NCBI GenBank assembly: GCA_043763155.1
Contig: JAYULW010000043.1
Location: forward strand, 1-46,453
From: JANYBV01 sp043763155
GTDB lineage: Bacteria > Pseudomonadota > Alphaproteobacteria > Rickettsiales > SXRF01
DNA length: 46,453 bases
Reading direction: 5' to 3'
Shown here piece after piece: positions 1-7,414 of this stretch (position 1 is its first letter; each line of letters begins with the position of its first letter). Both the position numbers and the translations under genes were made by a program. The notes below the pieces were generated by a model that was given only the letters and a program-made list of their open reading frames with translations, was not told the origin of the DNA and made no database searches.

Positions 1-72
<72 letters not shown>

Positions 73-160
73 AAGGATTTTGTTTATTCAACATGTTGGA
101 ATTATTCCAGCCTCTGTATGTTAAACGAATCATCTTACAAGACACCTCGTCACCTGTGCC

Positions 161-214
161 TAAATGCTCTCACATCAAATAAAAAAGCCCCGACTTGAAA
201 AAGTCGGGGCTTTT
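161..214. repeat. 54-bp direct repeat, left copy (with terminator)
   Basis: This segment is repeated at 1409-1462 with one mismatch (182 A against 1430 C). It consists of a 20-bp AT-rich lead (starting TAAATGCTCTCACATC) followed by the whole GCCCCGACTT hairpin. Identity stops abruptly on both sides. The two copies bracket an AT-rich 1248-bp unit carrying one gene. They look like the footprint of insertion or duplication at the rrs terminator. Confidence 0.9.
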
Positions 215-217
215 TTC
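181..217 (+). terminator. Rho-independent terminator of rrs
   Basis: The perfect stem GCCCCGACTT / AAGTCGGGGC has a GAAA loop, extended by A6 on the left and T6 on the right. It sits about 110 bp after the 16S end and would end a single-gene rRNA transcript. Because the sequence is symmetrical with A and T tracts it could work in both directions. Confidence 0.9.
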
Positions 218-227
218 TATTCAGGGG

Positions 228-257
228 TTGAAACTTTTTAAGCAGTAACTATATAAA
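228..257 (+). promoter_or_regulatory. Predicted sigma70-type promoter of the TIR-like cassette
   Basis: TTGAAA (228-233) and TATAAA (252-257) are separated by 18 bp, and a good ribosome binding site (AGGGAG, 268-273) follows 7 bp before the ATG at 281. The promoter lies inside the repeat-bounded unit, just after the left terminator, so the cassette carries its own expression signals. Confidence 0.55.
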
Positions 258-280
258 ATAAATAACTAGGGAGATAAAAA

Positions 281-1411
281 ATGAAAAAATCAGTAAAAAC
301 AAAGGAAAACAAAGAAGTTGTCCTTACCGAACAAGCGCGCTCTAAAGTTAGCCAATTAGATGTTCCATCTATGTCATTAAATAGTGCAATCCGCGCTGCT
401 GCTGCAATTTATGAAAACTAAGCAGGCGGACCAGTAAATGCAATTCAATTAGCACAAGCATTAAATATGACACCAACATCTGGGCCTTTTAGGATGCTGT
501 GTGGTGCGGCAATAGCATATGGGCTAACAAGCGGCGGTTACAATGCAAACCAAATAGCTGTAGAGCCATTAGCTAAAAGAATCTTGCGTCCTCTAGAAGA
601 TGGTGACGATCTTAATGCAAAACGCGAAGCTTTCTTGAGGCCGCGCATTATTAATGAATTTCTTAACAAGTATAATGGGCACGCTTTGCCCTCATTAGTA
701 ATTGGGCATAATGTTTTGAATTCAATGGGAGTGCCAATTGACAGGACTGAAGATGTATTGAAATTAATTTTAGAGGGGGCGGAATCAGTTGGATTCATTA
801 CTACAATAAAGGACAAGAAATATGTGCAGTTGACAGGGGCAGTTGCTTCTAAAGAACCCCCAGTAAGAAATGTAGAAGTGTTTACTTCAAATGGCAGTCC
901 TATTGTAGAAGACGTTCCAGTTAGCAGTCAAATTTTAGAGTATCCTAACCCTCCAGTGGCTAATACTCACTTAGACACTAAGAAAAATAATAAAGTTTTT
1001 ATAACTCATGGGAAAAATAAAAACCTAGTTGAGCCTATTAAGCAATTACTAGTATTTGGTAAATTTGAGCCTGTCGTATCTGTGGAGCGGCAAGCAACTT
1101 CAAAACCTGTCCCCGATAAAGTAATGGATGATATGCGCTCATGTGGTGCTGCTATTATCCATGTAGAAAGCGAAATGCAGCTTTTAGATAGCGCGGGTAG
1201 CACTCACAATGTGTTGAACCCAAATGTGCTTATTGAAATAGGCGCGGCAATGGCTTTGTACGGCAAACGCTTTATTCTCTTAGTTAAAAATGGAGTGAAG
1301 TTGCCGTCGAACTTACAAGGTCTCTATGAGGTTCGATATGAAGAAGAAAATCTGACAGCAAATGATACAATTGCTTTATTGAAAGCCATTAATGCGATGA
1401 GTAATGAATAA
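281..1411 (+). pseudogene. Winged-helix/TIR-like nucleotide-binding protein, split by one in-frame TAA
   Basis: One frame runs from ATG 281 to TAA 1409-1411 (377 codons including stops) and is broken only by TAA at 419-421. Before the stop lies a 46-residue start ending SAIRAAAAIYEN. After it the frame continues at once with AGGPVNAIQLAQALN and TPTSGPFRML, a winged-helix domain that needs both pieces. The next methionine is at 467, past the start of that domain. The C-terminal third (from 808, KVFITHGKNK, to the end, with NPNVLIEIGAAMALYGKR) matches predicted nucleotide-binding TIR-like domains of the CAP12/PCTIR kind (Pfam PF10137). The Glu of VLIEIG is the likely catalytic residue. Relatives known to act in anti-phage immunity degrade NAD. 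Base composition is much more AT-rich than the neighbours, suggesting transfer. The gene may be inactivated by a nonsense mutation, or expressed as a shorter protein from 467 (314 residues). Confidence 0.8.
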
Positions 1412-1462
1412 ATGCTCTCACATCAAATACAAAAGCCCCGACTTGAAAAAGTCGGGGCTTTT
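1409..1462. repeat. 54-bp direct repeat, right copy (with terminator)
   Basis: This copy matches 161-214 at 53 of 54 positions. It begins exactly on the TAA stop codon of the TIR-like gene, so that stop codon is part of the repeat. Flanks on both sides differ from those of the left copy. Confidence 0.9.
1431..1462 (+). terminator. Rho-independent terminator of the TIR-like gene
   Basis: The same GCCCCGACTT / AAGTCGGGGC stem and GAAA loop as at 181-217, with A4 before and T4 after. It lies 19 bp after the stop codon of the TIR-like gene. Confidence 0.88.
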
Positions 1463-1490
1463 CTTATGGTTAACACCCGTGCTTTGCGGT

Positions 1491-1518
1491 TGGCAGATGC
1501 CCCGTTTTCTGCTATGGT
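1491..1518 (+). promoter_or_regulatory. Predicted promoter of the 66-residue protein gene
   Basis: TTGGCA (1491-1496) and TATGGT (1513-1518) are 16 bp apart. The start codon at 1551 follows about 32 bp later, preceded by AGGAGG. Confidence 0.5.
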
Positions 1519-1550
1519 AGCCGTCCATTTTGAAAAAACAGGAGGTGCTT

Positions 1551-1751
1551 ATGCGTTCCAATGCCGCCAAGAAAACTGCTTACATTGCTGAAACCGTAAG
1601 CGCCAAAGTGCCCGCCCCCAAAGCACTCGCCCACAAAACACCGGCCATGAAGCTGGTGGAAAAAACAGAAACGACCCAGTACGACGAACTCGTAAGCGTG
1701 GACTACGAAGCCTTCCTGCTTCAGTACGGCATCCGCTCCGACTTCGCCTAA
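1551..1751 (+). CDS. Small protein of unknown function (66 residues)
   Basis: I do not recognise this gene. A textbook ribosome binding site (AGGAGG, 1540-1545) lies 5 bp before ATG 1551, a likely promoter is at 1491-1518, and a strong terminator follows at 1773-1804. It is therefore a complete one-gene transcription unit and very probably real despite its size. The upstream TTG at 1530 in the same frame would put the ribosome binding site inside the gene and is not preferred. The N-terminal half is basic and rich in Ala, Lys and Pro (SAKVPAPKALAHK). The C-terminal half is acidic and ends YEAFLLQYGIRSDFA, which could form a short amphipathic helix. No signal peptide, membrane segment or cysteines are visible. 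Confidence 0.7.
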   Translation: MRSNAAKKTAYIAETVSAKVPAPKALAHKTPAMKLVEKTETTQYDELVSVDYEAFLLQYGIRSDFA

Positions 1752-1772
1752 AGCGCATCCGCAAAAGAATAC

Positions 1773-1804
1773 AAAAAAGCCTCCGCAACCCAGAGGCTTT
1801 TTTT
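1773..1804 (+). terminator. Rho-independent terminator
   Basis: GCCTC (1779-1783) pairs with GAGGC (1793-1797), with A6 before and T7 after and a 9-nt loop. It lies 21 bp after the 66-residue protein gene. Confidence 0.8.
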
Positions 1805-1868
1805 GTGCCTGTGCATAACCCTGTGAGTGCTTTGTGAACTCCGCAAGCATTCATTTTAAAACACACGC

Positions 1869-1897
1869 AGTTGCACTAAATAGCGCAACTAATTTAG
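1869..1897. promoter_or_regulatory. Inverted repeats upstream of the solute-binding protein gene
   Basis: The stretch 1752-2038 has no gene apart from the terminator at 1773-1804. Within it AGTTGC (1869-1874) and GCAACT (1885-1890) form an inverted repeat, interlocked with CTAAAT/ATTTAG (1876-1881, 1892-1897). A second dyad GCATG-T6-CATGC lies at 1942-1957. These could be regulator sites for the gene at 2039; no binding protein is identifiable. Confidence 0.3.
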
Positions 1898-2038
1898 CAG
1901 GCATTTTAATCAAAAGATCGCGTTCCAAACCGGGAATACGCGCATGTTTTTTCATGCCGCACCGCAATAGAAAATTAAACTTTCTGCTATAGCATAAAAC
2001 TTCAAGCAAAAATGGATTCATCAGAAAGGGACGTGCGG

Positions 2039-2815
2039 ATGTTTCTGCGCAACGGATGTGTTTGGCTGGTGATGCTGTGCAGTGTAGCCACCGCTGCAAT
2101 GGCGCAAGACACTCCCTCCAAAACCCTGACCATCGAAGCCGACGAATGGTGCCCCATCAACTGCGCGCCCGGTTCCGGTCAGGAAGGTGTCGGCATCGAA
2201 CTCGCCCGCAAAATTTTTGAACCGCTGGGCTACAAGGTGAATTACTCCATCGTTCCCTGGACCCAGGCCTTAAGCGATGTGCGCTCCGGCCATGTTGACG
2301 CAGCCGTAGGCGCAGGCCCTCAGGACGACAGCACCCTGATGTTTCCTTCCAACGCCATTCTAAACATCACCGACGATTTCTACGTGCTGAACGGAAACCC
2401 GTGGCGCTACCAGGGACCCTATACCCTGAAGGATAAGCGCATCGGCGTTATCACCGCTTACGGCTACGGCCCCGTGGTCGAGCAATTCATCAGCGAAAAT
2501 AAAAGCCGCGCCAATGTTATCTATGAAGCATCGGGCAACGACGCGCTCAGCGACAATATTGCCAAGCTGCGCGCCGGCAAGATTGACATCCTGATCGAAA
2601 GCAAACCCGTGATGGATTATACGCTCCGTAAAAAAGGTGCCGAAGGCCAGATTTCATGGGCTGGCGGCATCGCCCAATCGCCCGTATATCTCGCCTTTTC
2701 GCCCGGCGGCAGCAACTCCCGTTTCTTCTCTACCCAGTATGATGCAGGCATCAAGCGCCTCAAAGCATCCGGCGAACTGGATACCATCTATCGTAATTAC
2801 GCCCTGCAGCCCTAA
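2039..2815 (+). CDS. Periplasmic solute-binding protein, family 3 type
   Basis: A 258-residue exported protein of the bacterial extracellular solute-binding family 3 (the amino-acid/polar solute class). Residues 1-22 form a signal peptide (MFLRNGC, a hydrophobic core, cleavage after ATAAMA). The mature part has the type II periplasmic fold pattern: LTIEADEWCPIN, GVGIELARKIFEPLGY, the hinge-crossing VRSGHVDAAVGAG, then LKDKRIGVITAYGYG, IAKLRAGKIDILIESK and a C-terminal GELDTIYRNY. ATG 2039 is preferred over 2012 because AAAGGG (2025-2030) is correctly spaced and the signal peptide then starts at residue 1. No permease or ATPase gene is adjacent, so it may be an orphan receptor, a sensor partner, or serve a transporter elsewhere. 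Cys residues in EWCPINC may form a disulfide. The ligand cannot be read from sequence. Confidence 0.88.
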   Translation: MFLRNGCVWLVMLCSVATAAMAQDTPSKTLTIEADEWCPINCAPGSGQEGVGIELARKIFEPLGYKVNYSIVPWTQALSDVRSGHVDAAVGAGPQDDSTLMFPSNAILNITDDFYVLNGNPWRYQGPYTLKDKRIGVITAYGYGPVVEQFISENKSRANVIYEASGNDALSDNIAKLRAGKIDILIESKPVMDYTLRKKGAEGQISWAGGIAQSPVYLAFSPGGSNSRFFSTQYDAGIKRLKASGELDTIYRNYALQP

Positions 2816-2941
2816 GGCATATCAATATAAAACAGCAGGATAGCCGGCTGTAACGCGAACGGTGCAGCTGTCATAGTTTCTTCACTTCTCAGATGGTTAA
2901 TCTGTCTGTAAGGTAGAGGGATATAGTTAGCGAAAGCACCC

Positions 2942-4471
2942 ATGAGCATTGATAAAAAAGCGCAAAACCTGCAAACCCCGCCCACCAAAGAGCGGCTGGC
3001 GGTTGTTGGCGGCGGCATTTCGGGCCTCATGGCTGCCTACTACGCAAATAAGAACGGCCAGCCCGGCGCGCAAATAGATATTTATGAAGCAAGCGGCCGT
3101 GTCGGCGGCAAACTCGAAAATGAAGAAATCAACGGCGAAGTCGTAAATAAAGGCGGCGAATTTGTTGATAGCACCAATGTGCGCATGCGTGCTTTGTGCA
3201 AAGAACTTGGCGTCGGGTTGATACCTTGCGAAGACCAGAAGATGTCAACCTTCCAGCATCCCGACGGTCATATTGTTCCCAGCGCGGAATTCCTCGCCGC
3301 CTACAAGCCGCTCTCCGAACAAATCATCAAAGACAAAGCAGCCATCGCCGCAGACCCGCAAGGCGAAGTGGCCAAACGCCTCGACGGTATGAGCGCCGAA
3401 GAATACCTGCGCCACCTGGCGGCAACCATCACGCCCGAAAAAGACGACCGCTCCAACATGAAATGGTTGTGGGATACCGTCACCTTCCAAAGCAACCGCG
3501 TAGACCCCGCCATCGTGCAAATGGCCGTCAACGGCTATGCGTCCGAAAGCGGCAACCATCCCGGCAAAGTAAGCGCCATGCAGTTCGCCATGGAAGCCAG
3601 CGGCAAAACCGATGCGTTCCTTGAAAGCGATTGCGCCTTCCGCATCGAAGGTGGCACCGAGCATCTCATCAAAAGGCTCGAAGAACATCTGAAAGACAAG
3701 AAGGTCAACTTCCACAAGAACCACCGCCTCGAAGCCATCGGCAAAACCGCCGACGGCAAACTGAATCTGGAGTTTGCGCAGCCCGGCGACACGGTAACCG
3801 AACGCCCGGCCGATAAAGTCATCCTCGCCATGCCCGCGCACCGCATTGGTCGCGTCAAAGGCCTCGAAAATGTTGGCTACTCCGCCGAATCCATCAAAAC
3901 CCTGCAAGAGCTGCAATATACGCAAAACATCAAATTCACCGTGGCCGTAAAGCCGGGTGCAAAGCTGCCGCGCGAGAATTTCAGCTCCAACTCCGGCTTC
4001 CAGACATGGAATGGCTCAAACACGCAAATGACCTTCTTATGTACGCCCGAAGACATGAAAGGCCTGAAGCCCGCCGAATACGTGGCCAAGTGCTGCGAGC
4101 AATACGCCAAAGCCCATGGCCTGAAGTCCGATGAAATTTTTGATCGCGCACCCGGCAAAGTGTCATTCGCCCACCCCGGCACGACACCTTGCTACGCTTC
4201 ACTCGCCGTAGGGCAGATGATAAAGGTGATAAAAATGGTCAACTCCATGGATGGTCCTGCCGCACACGGCGTGGCCATGGCCGGCACCTTCTTCCCCATG
4301 ATGGGCGCAAACAACCGCATGGGTATTGGCTTCATGGAATGCGGGCTGAACTCCGCCATGGAAGCCAGCATGCGCCTTTGCCCGCCGCAAATCGGCCGCG
4401 AGCATGAGCTGTCCAGCCAGCGCCAGATTCCCCACGGCGGCGGCGGCGTCAACCGCCCCATGACCCGCTAA
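2942..4471 (+). CDS. FAD-dependent amine oxidase / protoporphyrinogen oxidase-like flavoprotein
   Basis: A 509-residue flavoprotein. Near the N-terminus VVGGGISGLMAAY is the dinucleotide-binding GxGxxG, followed by the acidic strand end DIYEASGRVGGKL and by NKGGEFVD, the usual signature of the amine oxidase/phytoene desaturase/protoporphyrinogen oxidase superfamily. Near the C-terminus GVAMAGTFFPMMGANNRMGIGFMECGLNSA matches the second FAD-contacting region. No signal peptide is seen, so it should be cytoplasmic or membrane-associated. It stands alone on the plus strand with convergent ankyrin gene downstream, and no pathway genes give its substrate. Amine oxidase, carotenoid-type desaturase or a haem/tRNA-related oxidase are all possible; I do not assign a symbol. 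The C-terminal tail after residue 480 is polar and Gly-rich. Confidence 0.82.
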   Translation: MSIDKKAQNLQTPPTKERLAVVGGGISGLMAAYYANKNGQPGAQIDIYEASGRVGGKLENEEINGEVVNKGGEFVDSTNVRMRALCKELGVGLIPCEDQKMSTFQHPDGHIVPSAEFLAAYKPLSEQIIKDKAAIAADPQGEVAKRLDGMSAEEYLRHLAATITPEKDDRSNMKWLWDTVTFQSNRVDPAIVQMAVNGYASESGNHPGKVSAMQFAMEASGKTDAFLESDCAFRIEGGTEHLIKRLEEHLKDKKVNFHKNHRLEAIGKTADGKLNLEFAQPGDTVTERPADKVILAMPAHRIGRVKGLENVGYSAESIKTLQELQYTQNIKFTVAVKPGAKLPRENFSSNSGFQTWNGSNTQMTFLCTPEDMKGLKPAEYVAKCCEQYAKAHGLKSDEIFDRAPGKVSFAHPGTTPCYASLAVGQMIKVIKMVNSMDGPAAHGVAMAGTFFPMMGANNRMGIGFMECGLNSAMEASMRLCPPQIGREHELSSQRQIPHGGGGVNRPMTR

Positions 4472-4501
4472 TCGAAAACTAGAATTAATCCAAAACTAAA
4501 A

Positions 4502-5587
4502 TTATTTCAAAACCTGTGCAAGGTCGCGGTAGCCGTAATCTTCGGCTGTAATGGCGGCCGTCTTGCCCGCCTTATTCGCAATATAGCGGTCTGCGCCCTT
4601 TTTCACCAGAAGCAGCGATGCTTGCGTACTGCCATTTTGCGCGGCAAAAATCAGCGGCGTATTGCCCGCAAGGTCCGTCTGTGCGGCATTCGCGCCGTAA
4701 TAAAGCAGCATGTTCACCGCGTCGGTCTGGTTGTTCCATGCCGCCCAATGCAGCGGCGTCTGGCGGTTGCTGTTGGCAAGATTCACATCCGCCCCGCGCT
4801 CCATAAGTTTTTGAATCAGCGCCGTCGAGCCGTTCCCCGCCACGATATGCATCGGGGCCTGGCCTTCAGGGTTGATGCGGTTCACCGACGCAAGCGCCCC
4901 CGTGCCCACCGGAATCAGCGACGCATCGCCCGCAAACGCAGCCTGAATCAATTGTGCGAATTCCTGGTAATGCTGCGTGTCCTGCGTGTTCGTGCGTGTA
5001 AGCAAATAGCGTAATTCTTCGAGCTGCCCGCGCCCTGCCGCGTAATCAAACACATTATTGCCTTCGCGGTCGCGGAATTCCGGGTTTGCGCCCGCAGCCA
5101 GCAAGCGCGAACATAAATCCGCATACCCATTCCATGCCGCATACATCAGCGGCGTGCGGCGCAGCGCGTCGCGGCTATCTACTTTGCTTTTCATGGCGAG
5201 GCGTTTTTCCACCGTCGCCACATCGCCCTTGGACGCCGCAAGAATCAGCGTCAAATCTTCATGCGAGGTATCATCGGAACCTACAGTTGCGCCGGGCAGG
5301 GCGGTGCCTGTGTGCCCGCCGCGTGCGTTGCGGTTTATGCCGTTGCTTTGCGGCAGTTGGTTGCTGCCGTCGCCACCTGCTTCGCGCGCGGCTTCCCCTG
5401 CGCGGATCACGGTGACTAAACTTCCCGGCCCCGTGAGGCTCGAATAAATCCCGCCGCCGTCATTAAGCGTCGCCGATTCACCCGGAACCATATCGGTGCC
5501 CGGCGCGGTAAAGCTCACCCGCGCCTTGTACACAACCGTACCGGCAATCGCGGCTCCACCCAGAATCAACATGCGAAAAAATTTCAT
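4502..5587 (-). CDS. Ankyrin repeat protein with N-terminal membrane anchor or signal
   Basis: A 361-residue protein with MKFFRMLILGGAAIAGTVVY at the start, either an uncleaved anchor or a signal sequence, so the rest should lie in the periplasm. A low-complexity linker of about 90 residues (Gly, Asn, Ser) leads to ankyrin repeats covering the C-terminal 240 residues. Clear repeat cores are RRTPLMYAAWNGYADLCSRLL, RQTPLHWAAWNNQTDAVNML and GNTPLIFAAQNGSTQASLLL, with two or three degenerate ones between. The start at 5587 is chosen because the frame upstream only offers TTG and the hydrophobic segment begins here. Ankyrin repeats bind proteins; the partner is unknown. It is convergent with the flavoprotein gene and divergent from iscX, so it is a single-gene unit. 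Confidence 0.85.
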   Translation of the reverse strand: MKFFRMLILGGAAIAGTVVYKARVSFTAPGTDMVPGESATLNDGGGIYSSLTGPGSLVTVIRAGEAAREAGGDGSNQLPQSNGINRNARGGHTGTALPGATVGSDDTSHEDLTLILAASKGDVATVEKRLAMKSKVDSRDALRRTPLMYAAWNGYADLCSRLLAAGANPEFRDREGNNVFDYAAGRGQLEELRYLLTRTNTQDTQHYQEFAQLIQAAFAGDASLIPVGTGALASVNRINPEGQAPMHIVAGNGSTALIQKLMERGADVNLANSNRQTPLHWAAWNNQTDAVNMLLYYGANAAQTDLAGNTPLIFAAQNGSTQASLLLVKKGADRYIANKAGKTAAITAEDYGYRDLAQVLK

Positions 5588-5631
5588 ACGCAGCAAAATG
5601 CACGATTTCAAAGCATATTTCAACGCCTGTA

Positions 5632-5659
5632 TTGTATGCGCCCAAGACTATGCTAGTAT
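5632..5659 (+). promoter_or_regulatory. Predicted promoter of the iscX-tsaE-amgK-murU operon
   Basis: TTGTAT (5632-5637) and TAGTAT (5654-5659) are 16 bp apart, 25 bp before the iscX start. The region between the divergent ankyrin gene and iscX is only 96 bp. Confidence 0.5.
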
Positions 5660-5683
5660 GGCCTCAAAATAATAGAACAGGAG

Positions 5684-5884
5684 ATGGACGTGCGCTGGCT
5701 TGATATTCGTGAAATTGCCATAAGGCTTGAAGAGCTGCACCCCGATCTGGATAATGTAAATGTCCGTTTTACTGATTTACGCCAGTGGATTATCGAAATC
5801 CCTGAATTTCTCGACGACCCCAATGGCTGCAATGAAAAAATTCTCGAAGCCATCCAGATGGCATGGCTAGATGAGCGCGACTGA
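5684..5884 (+). CDS. iscX: IscX-type Fe-S cluster assembly protein
   Basis: A 66-residue acidic protein that aligns over its whole length with IscX (YfhJ): RWLDIREIAIRLEELHPDLD, VRFTDLRQWIIE, and the C-terminal NEKILEAIQMAWLDE. IscX in E. coli binds the cysteine desulfurase IscS and iron, and tunes Fe-S assembly in the cytoplasm. Here it is separated from any isc or suf genes and leads an operon with tsaE, whose start lies inside its last codons (14-bp overlap). The start is uncertain: ATG 5684 directly abuts AGGAG (5679-5683), whereas GTG 5690 is correctly spaced from it and may be the true start, giving 64 residues. Confidence 0.9.
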   Translation: MDVRWLDIREIAIRLEELHPDLDNVNVRFTDLRQWIIEIPEFLDDPNGCNEKILEAIQMAWLDERD

Positions 5885-6347
5885 GCTAACCAGCACTCAA
5901 AGCTTTACTACCGCAACCGAGGGCGAAACCCGCGCGTTTGCCGCCCGCCTTGCTGCCCTGTGCAAACCCGGCGATTGCCTGCTGCTGCAAGGCGACCTGG
6001 GTGCGGGCAAAACCGCACTTGCCCGCGGCTTCATCCAGTCGTTAGTCCCAAACACCGAAGTGACCAGCCCCACCTTTAACCTCGTGCAAACCTACGACGC
6101 CGCCCCCGCCACCATCTGGCATTTCGACCTTTACCGCCTGAAATCCCCGTCTGAGCTTGCCGAAATCGGCCTCGACGATGCGCTTGAAAGCGGCATCACC
6201 CTCATCGAATGGCCCGAAATTGCGCAAAGCCACTGGCCCAAACACGCGCTCACCATACAGCTCCAAGCCAGCGGCGATTCGCGCACCCTTACCCTGTCGG
6301 GCGCATCTGCCCGCTGGAAACAGCATTTTGCAACCCTAACGGAATAA
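5871..6347 (+). CDS. tsaE: tRNA threonylcarbamoyladenosine biosynthesis ATPase TsaE
   Basis: A 158-residue P-loop protein of usual TsaE length. The Walker A motif GDLGAGKT is at residues 41-48, followed by the family-typical SPTFNLVQTYD and the HFDLYRL segment, and LIEWPEIA near the end. TsaE works with TsaB and TsaD to attach the threonylcarbamoyl group to A37 of ANN-decoding tRNAs, an essential cytoplasmic reaction. It overlaps iscX by 14 bp, and the amgK start lies 5 bp after its stop, so the genes are co-transcribed and probably translationally coupled. The tsaE-phosphotransferase-nucleotidyltransferase order is common in alphaproteobacteria. Confidence 0.95.
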   Translation: MSATELTSTQSFTTATEGETRAFAARLAALCKPGDCLLLQGDLGAGKTALARGFIQSLVPNTEVTSPTFNLVQTYDAAPATIWHFDLYRLKSPSELAEIGLDDALESGITLIEWPEIAQSHWPKHALTIQLQASGDSRTLTLSGASARWKQHFATLTE

Positions 6348-6352
6348 CCACC

Positions 6353-7414
6353 ATGACCACCATCCAGCCCCAGCGCCTTGAGCAAATCCAGCAGTTCCTC
6401 GGCGGCACTGATTTCCGCGAAGCCGCACTCCAGCCGCTCGCGGGCGACGCCTCCTTCCGGCGCTACATCCGCGTAAACAAAGACGGCAAACAAGCCATGC
6501 TCATGGACGCCCCCGTGGACAAAGAAGACGTGCGCCCCTACATCGCAGTGGCCGAATATCTCTGCACCAAAGGCTTCAGCGCCCCCAAAATCTATGCCCA
6601 GCATGTGCCGCAGGGCCTCTTATTATTAGAAGACCTCGGCAACGATTCCTTCACCCTGTTACTGAAGCAGGACGAAGCCCGCGCCCAGCTCGAAGAAACC
6701 CTGTACAGCGCAGCCATAGACCTGCTGGCCGATTGGCACGACACCGCCCGCAATTTCTCCGCGCCCACGCAGCTGCCGCTACCCGTATACGACACCCCAC
6801 TGCTCATGCGCGAAGTGCATCTCTTTTCCGACTGGTTTTTGCCACAGGTCATGGGCCGGGAAAAAGCCACCATTCTCAAAAGCGAATTCATCGGCATCTG
6901 GGAGCGCATTCTTGCAAGCGCAAAACTCGCAACCAACGTCTGGGTTCACCGCGACTACCACGCCGATAACCTGATGTGGCTGCCCACCCGCCAAGGCTCC
7001 GCCCGCGTGGGCCTGCTCGATTTCCAGGACGGCGTATACGGCGATGCGGCGTATGATCTCGTCTCGCTACTCGAAGACGCCCGCCGCGACGTGCCCCAGA
7101 AACTCGCCGACACCATGGTCGCCCGCTACATCGCAACCACCGGTATTGACGCCACGCAGTTCCGCACCGCCTATGCTGTGCTGGGTGCGCAGCGCAATTG
7201 CAAGATCGTGGGCATCTTCACCCGCCTTGCGGTGCGCGATGGTAAGCTGCACTACCTGAACCTGTTGCCCCGCGTCTGGCAGCATCTGGAGCGCGACTTG
7301 CAGCACCCCAAAATGGCCGAGCTGAAACACTGGATTGACACCTACGTGCCCAAAGACGCGCGCGGCGCCATCCCCATGCGCTACACCGCCGCCGAACTCG
7401 CCCTCAGCGCATGA
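6353..7414 (+). CDS. amgK: Cell wall sugar kinase, aminoglycoside phosphotransferase fold (AmgK-like)
   Basis: A 353-residue kinase of the APH/choline kinase fold. The catalytic loop VHRDYHADNLMW is at about residues 197-208 and the metal-binding LLDFQDGVYGDAAYD at about 219-233; the N-lobe has GDASFRRYIRV and LLLLEDLG. In Pseudomonas AmgK phosphorylates N-acetylmuramic acid and N-acetylglucosamine at the anomeric position for peptidoglycan recycling, and the next gene here encodes the matching uridylyltransferase. ATG 6353 is chosen because it lies just after the tsaE stop and begins the conserved region; the frame is open further upstream inside tsaE but without family similarity. Substrate assignment rests on the gene pair rather than on specific residues. 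Confidence 0.88.
   Translation: MTTIQPQRLEQIQQFLGGTDFREAALQPLAGDASFRRYIRVNKDGKQAMLMDAPVDKEDVRPYIAVAEYLCTKGFSAPKIYAQHVPQGLLLLEDLGNDSFTLLLKQDEARAQLEETLYSAAIDLLADWHDTARNFSAPTQLPLPVYDTPLLMREVHLFSDWFLPQVMGREKATILKSEFIGIWERILASAKLATNVWVHRDYHADNLMWLPTRQGSARVGLLDFQDGVYGDAAYDLVSLLEDARRDVPQKLADTMVARYIATTGIDATQFRTAYAVLGAQRNCKIVGIFTRLAVRDGKLHYLNLLPRVWQHLERDLQHPKMAELKHWIDTYVPKDARGAIPMRYTAAELALSA

Noticed and set aside
73..160. Spacer tRNA or 23S start behind 16S
   Set aside because: No cloverleaf or 23S-like sequence can be found; the stretch is AT-rich and runs into a terminator.
419..421. Stop codon reassignment as explanation of the in-frame TAA and TAG codons
   Set aside because: Core genes in the window end normally with TAA (lpxD, giant protein), TAG (bcp) and TGA (iscX, gapA), so all three act as stops here.
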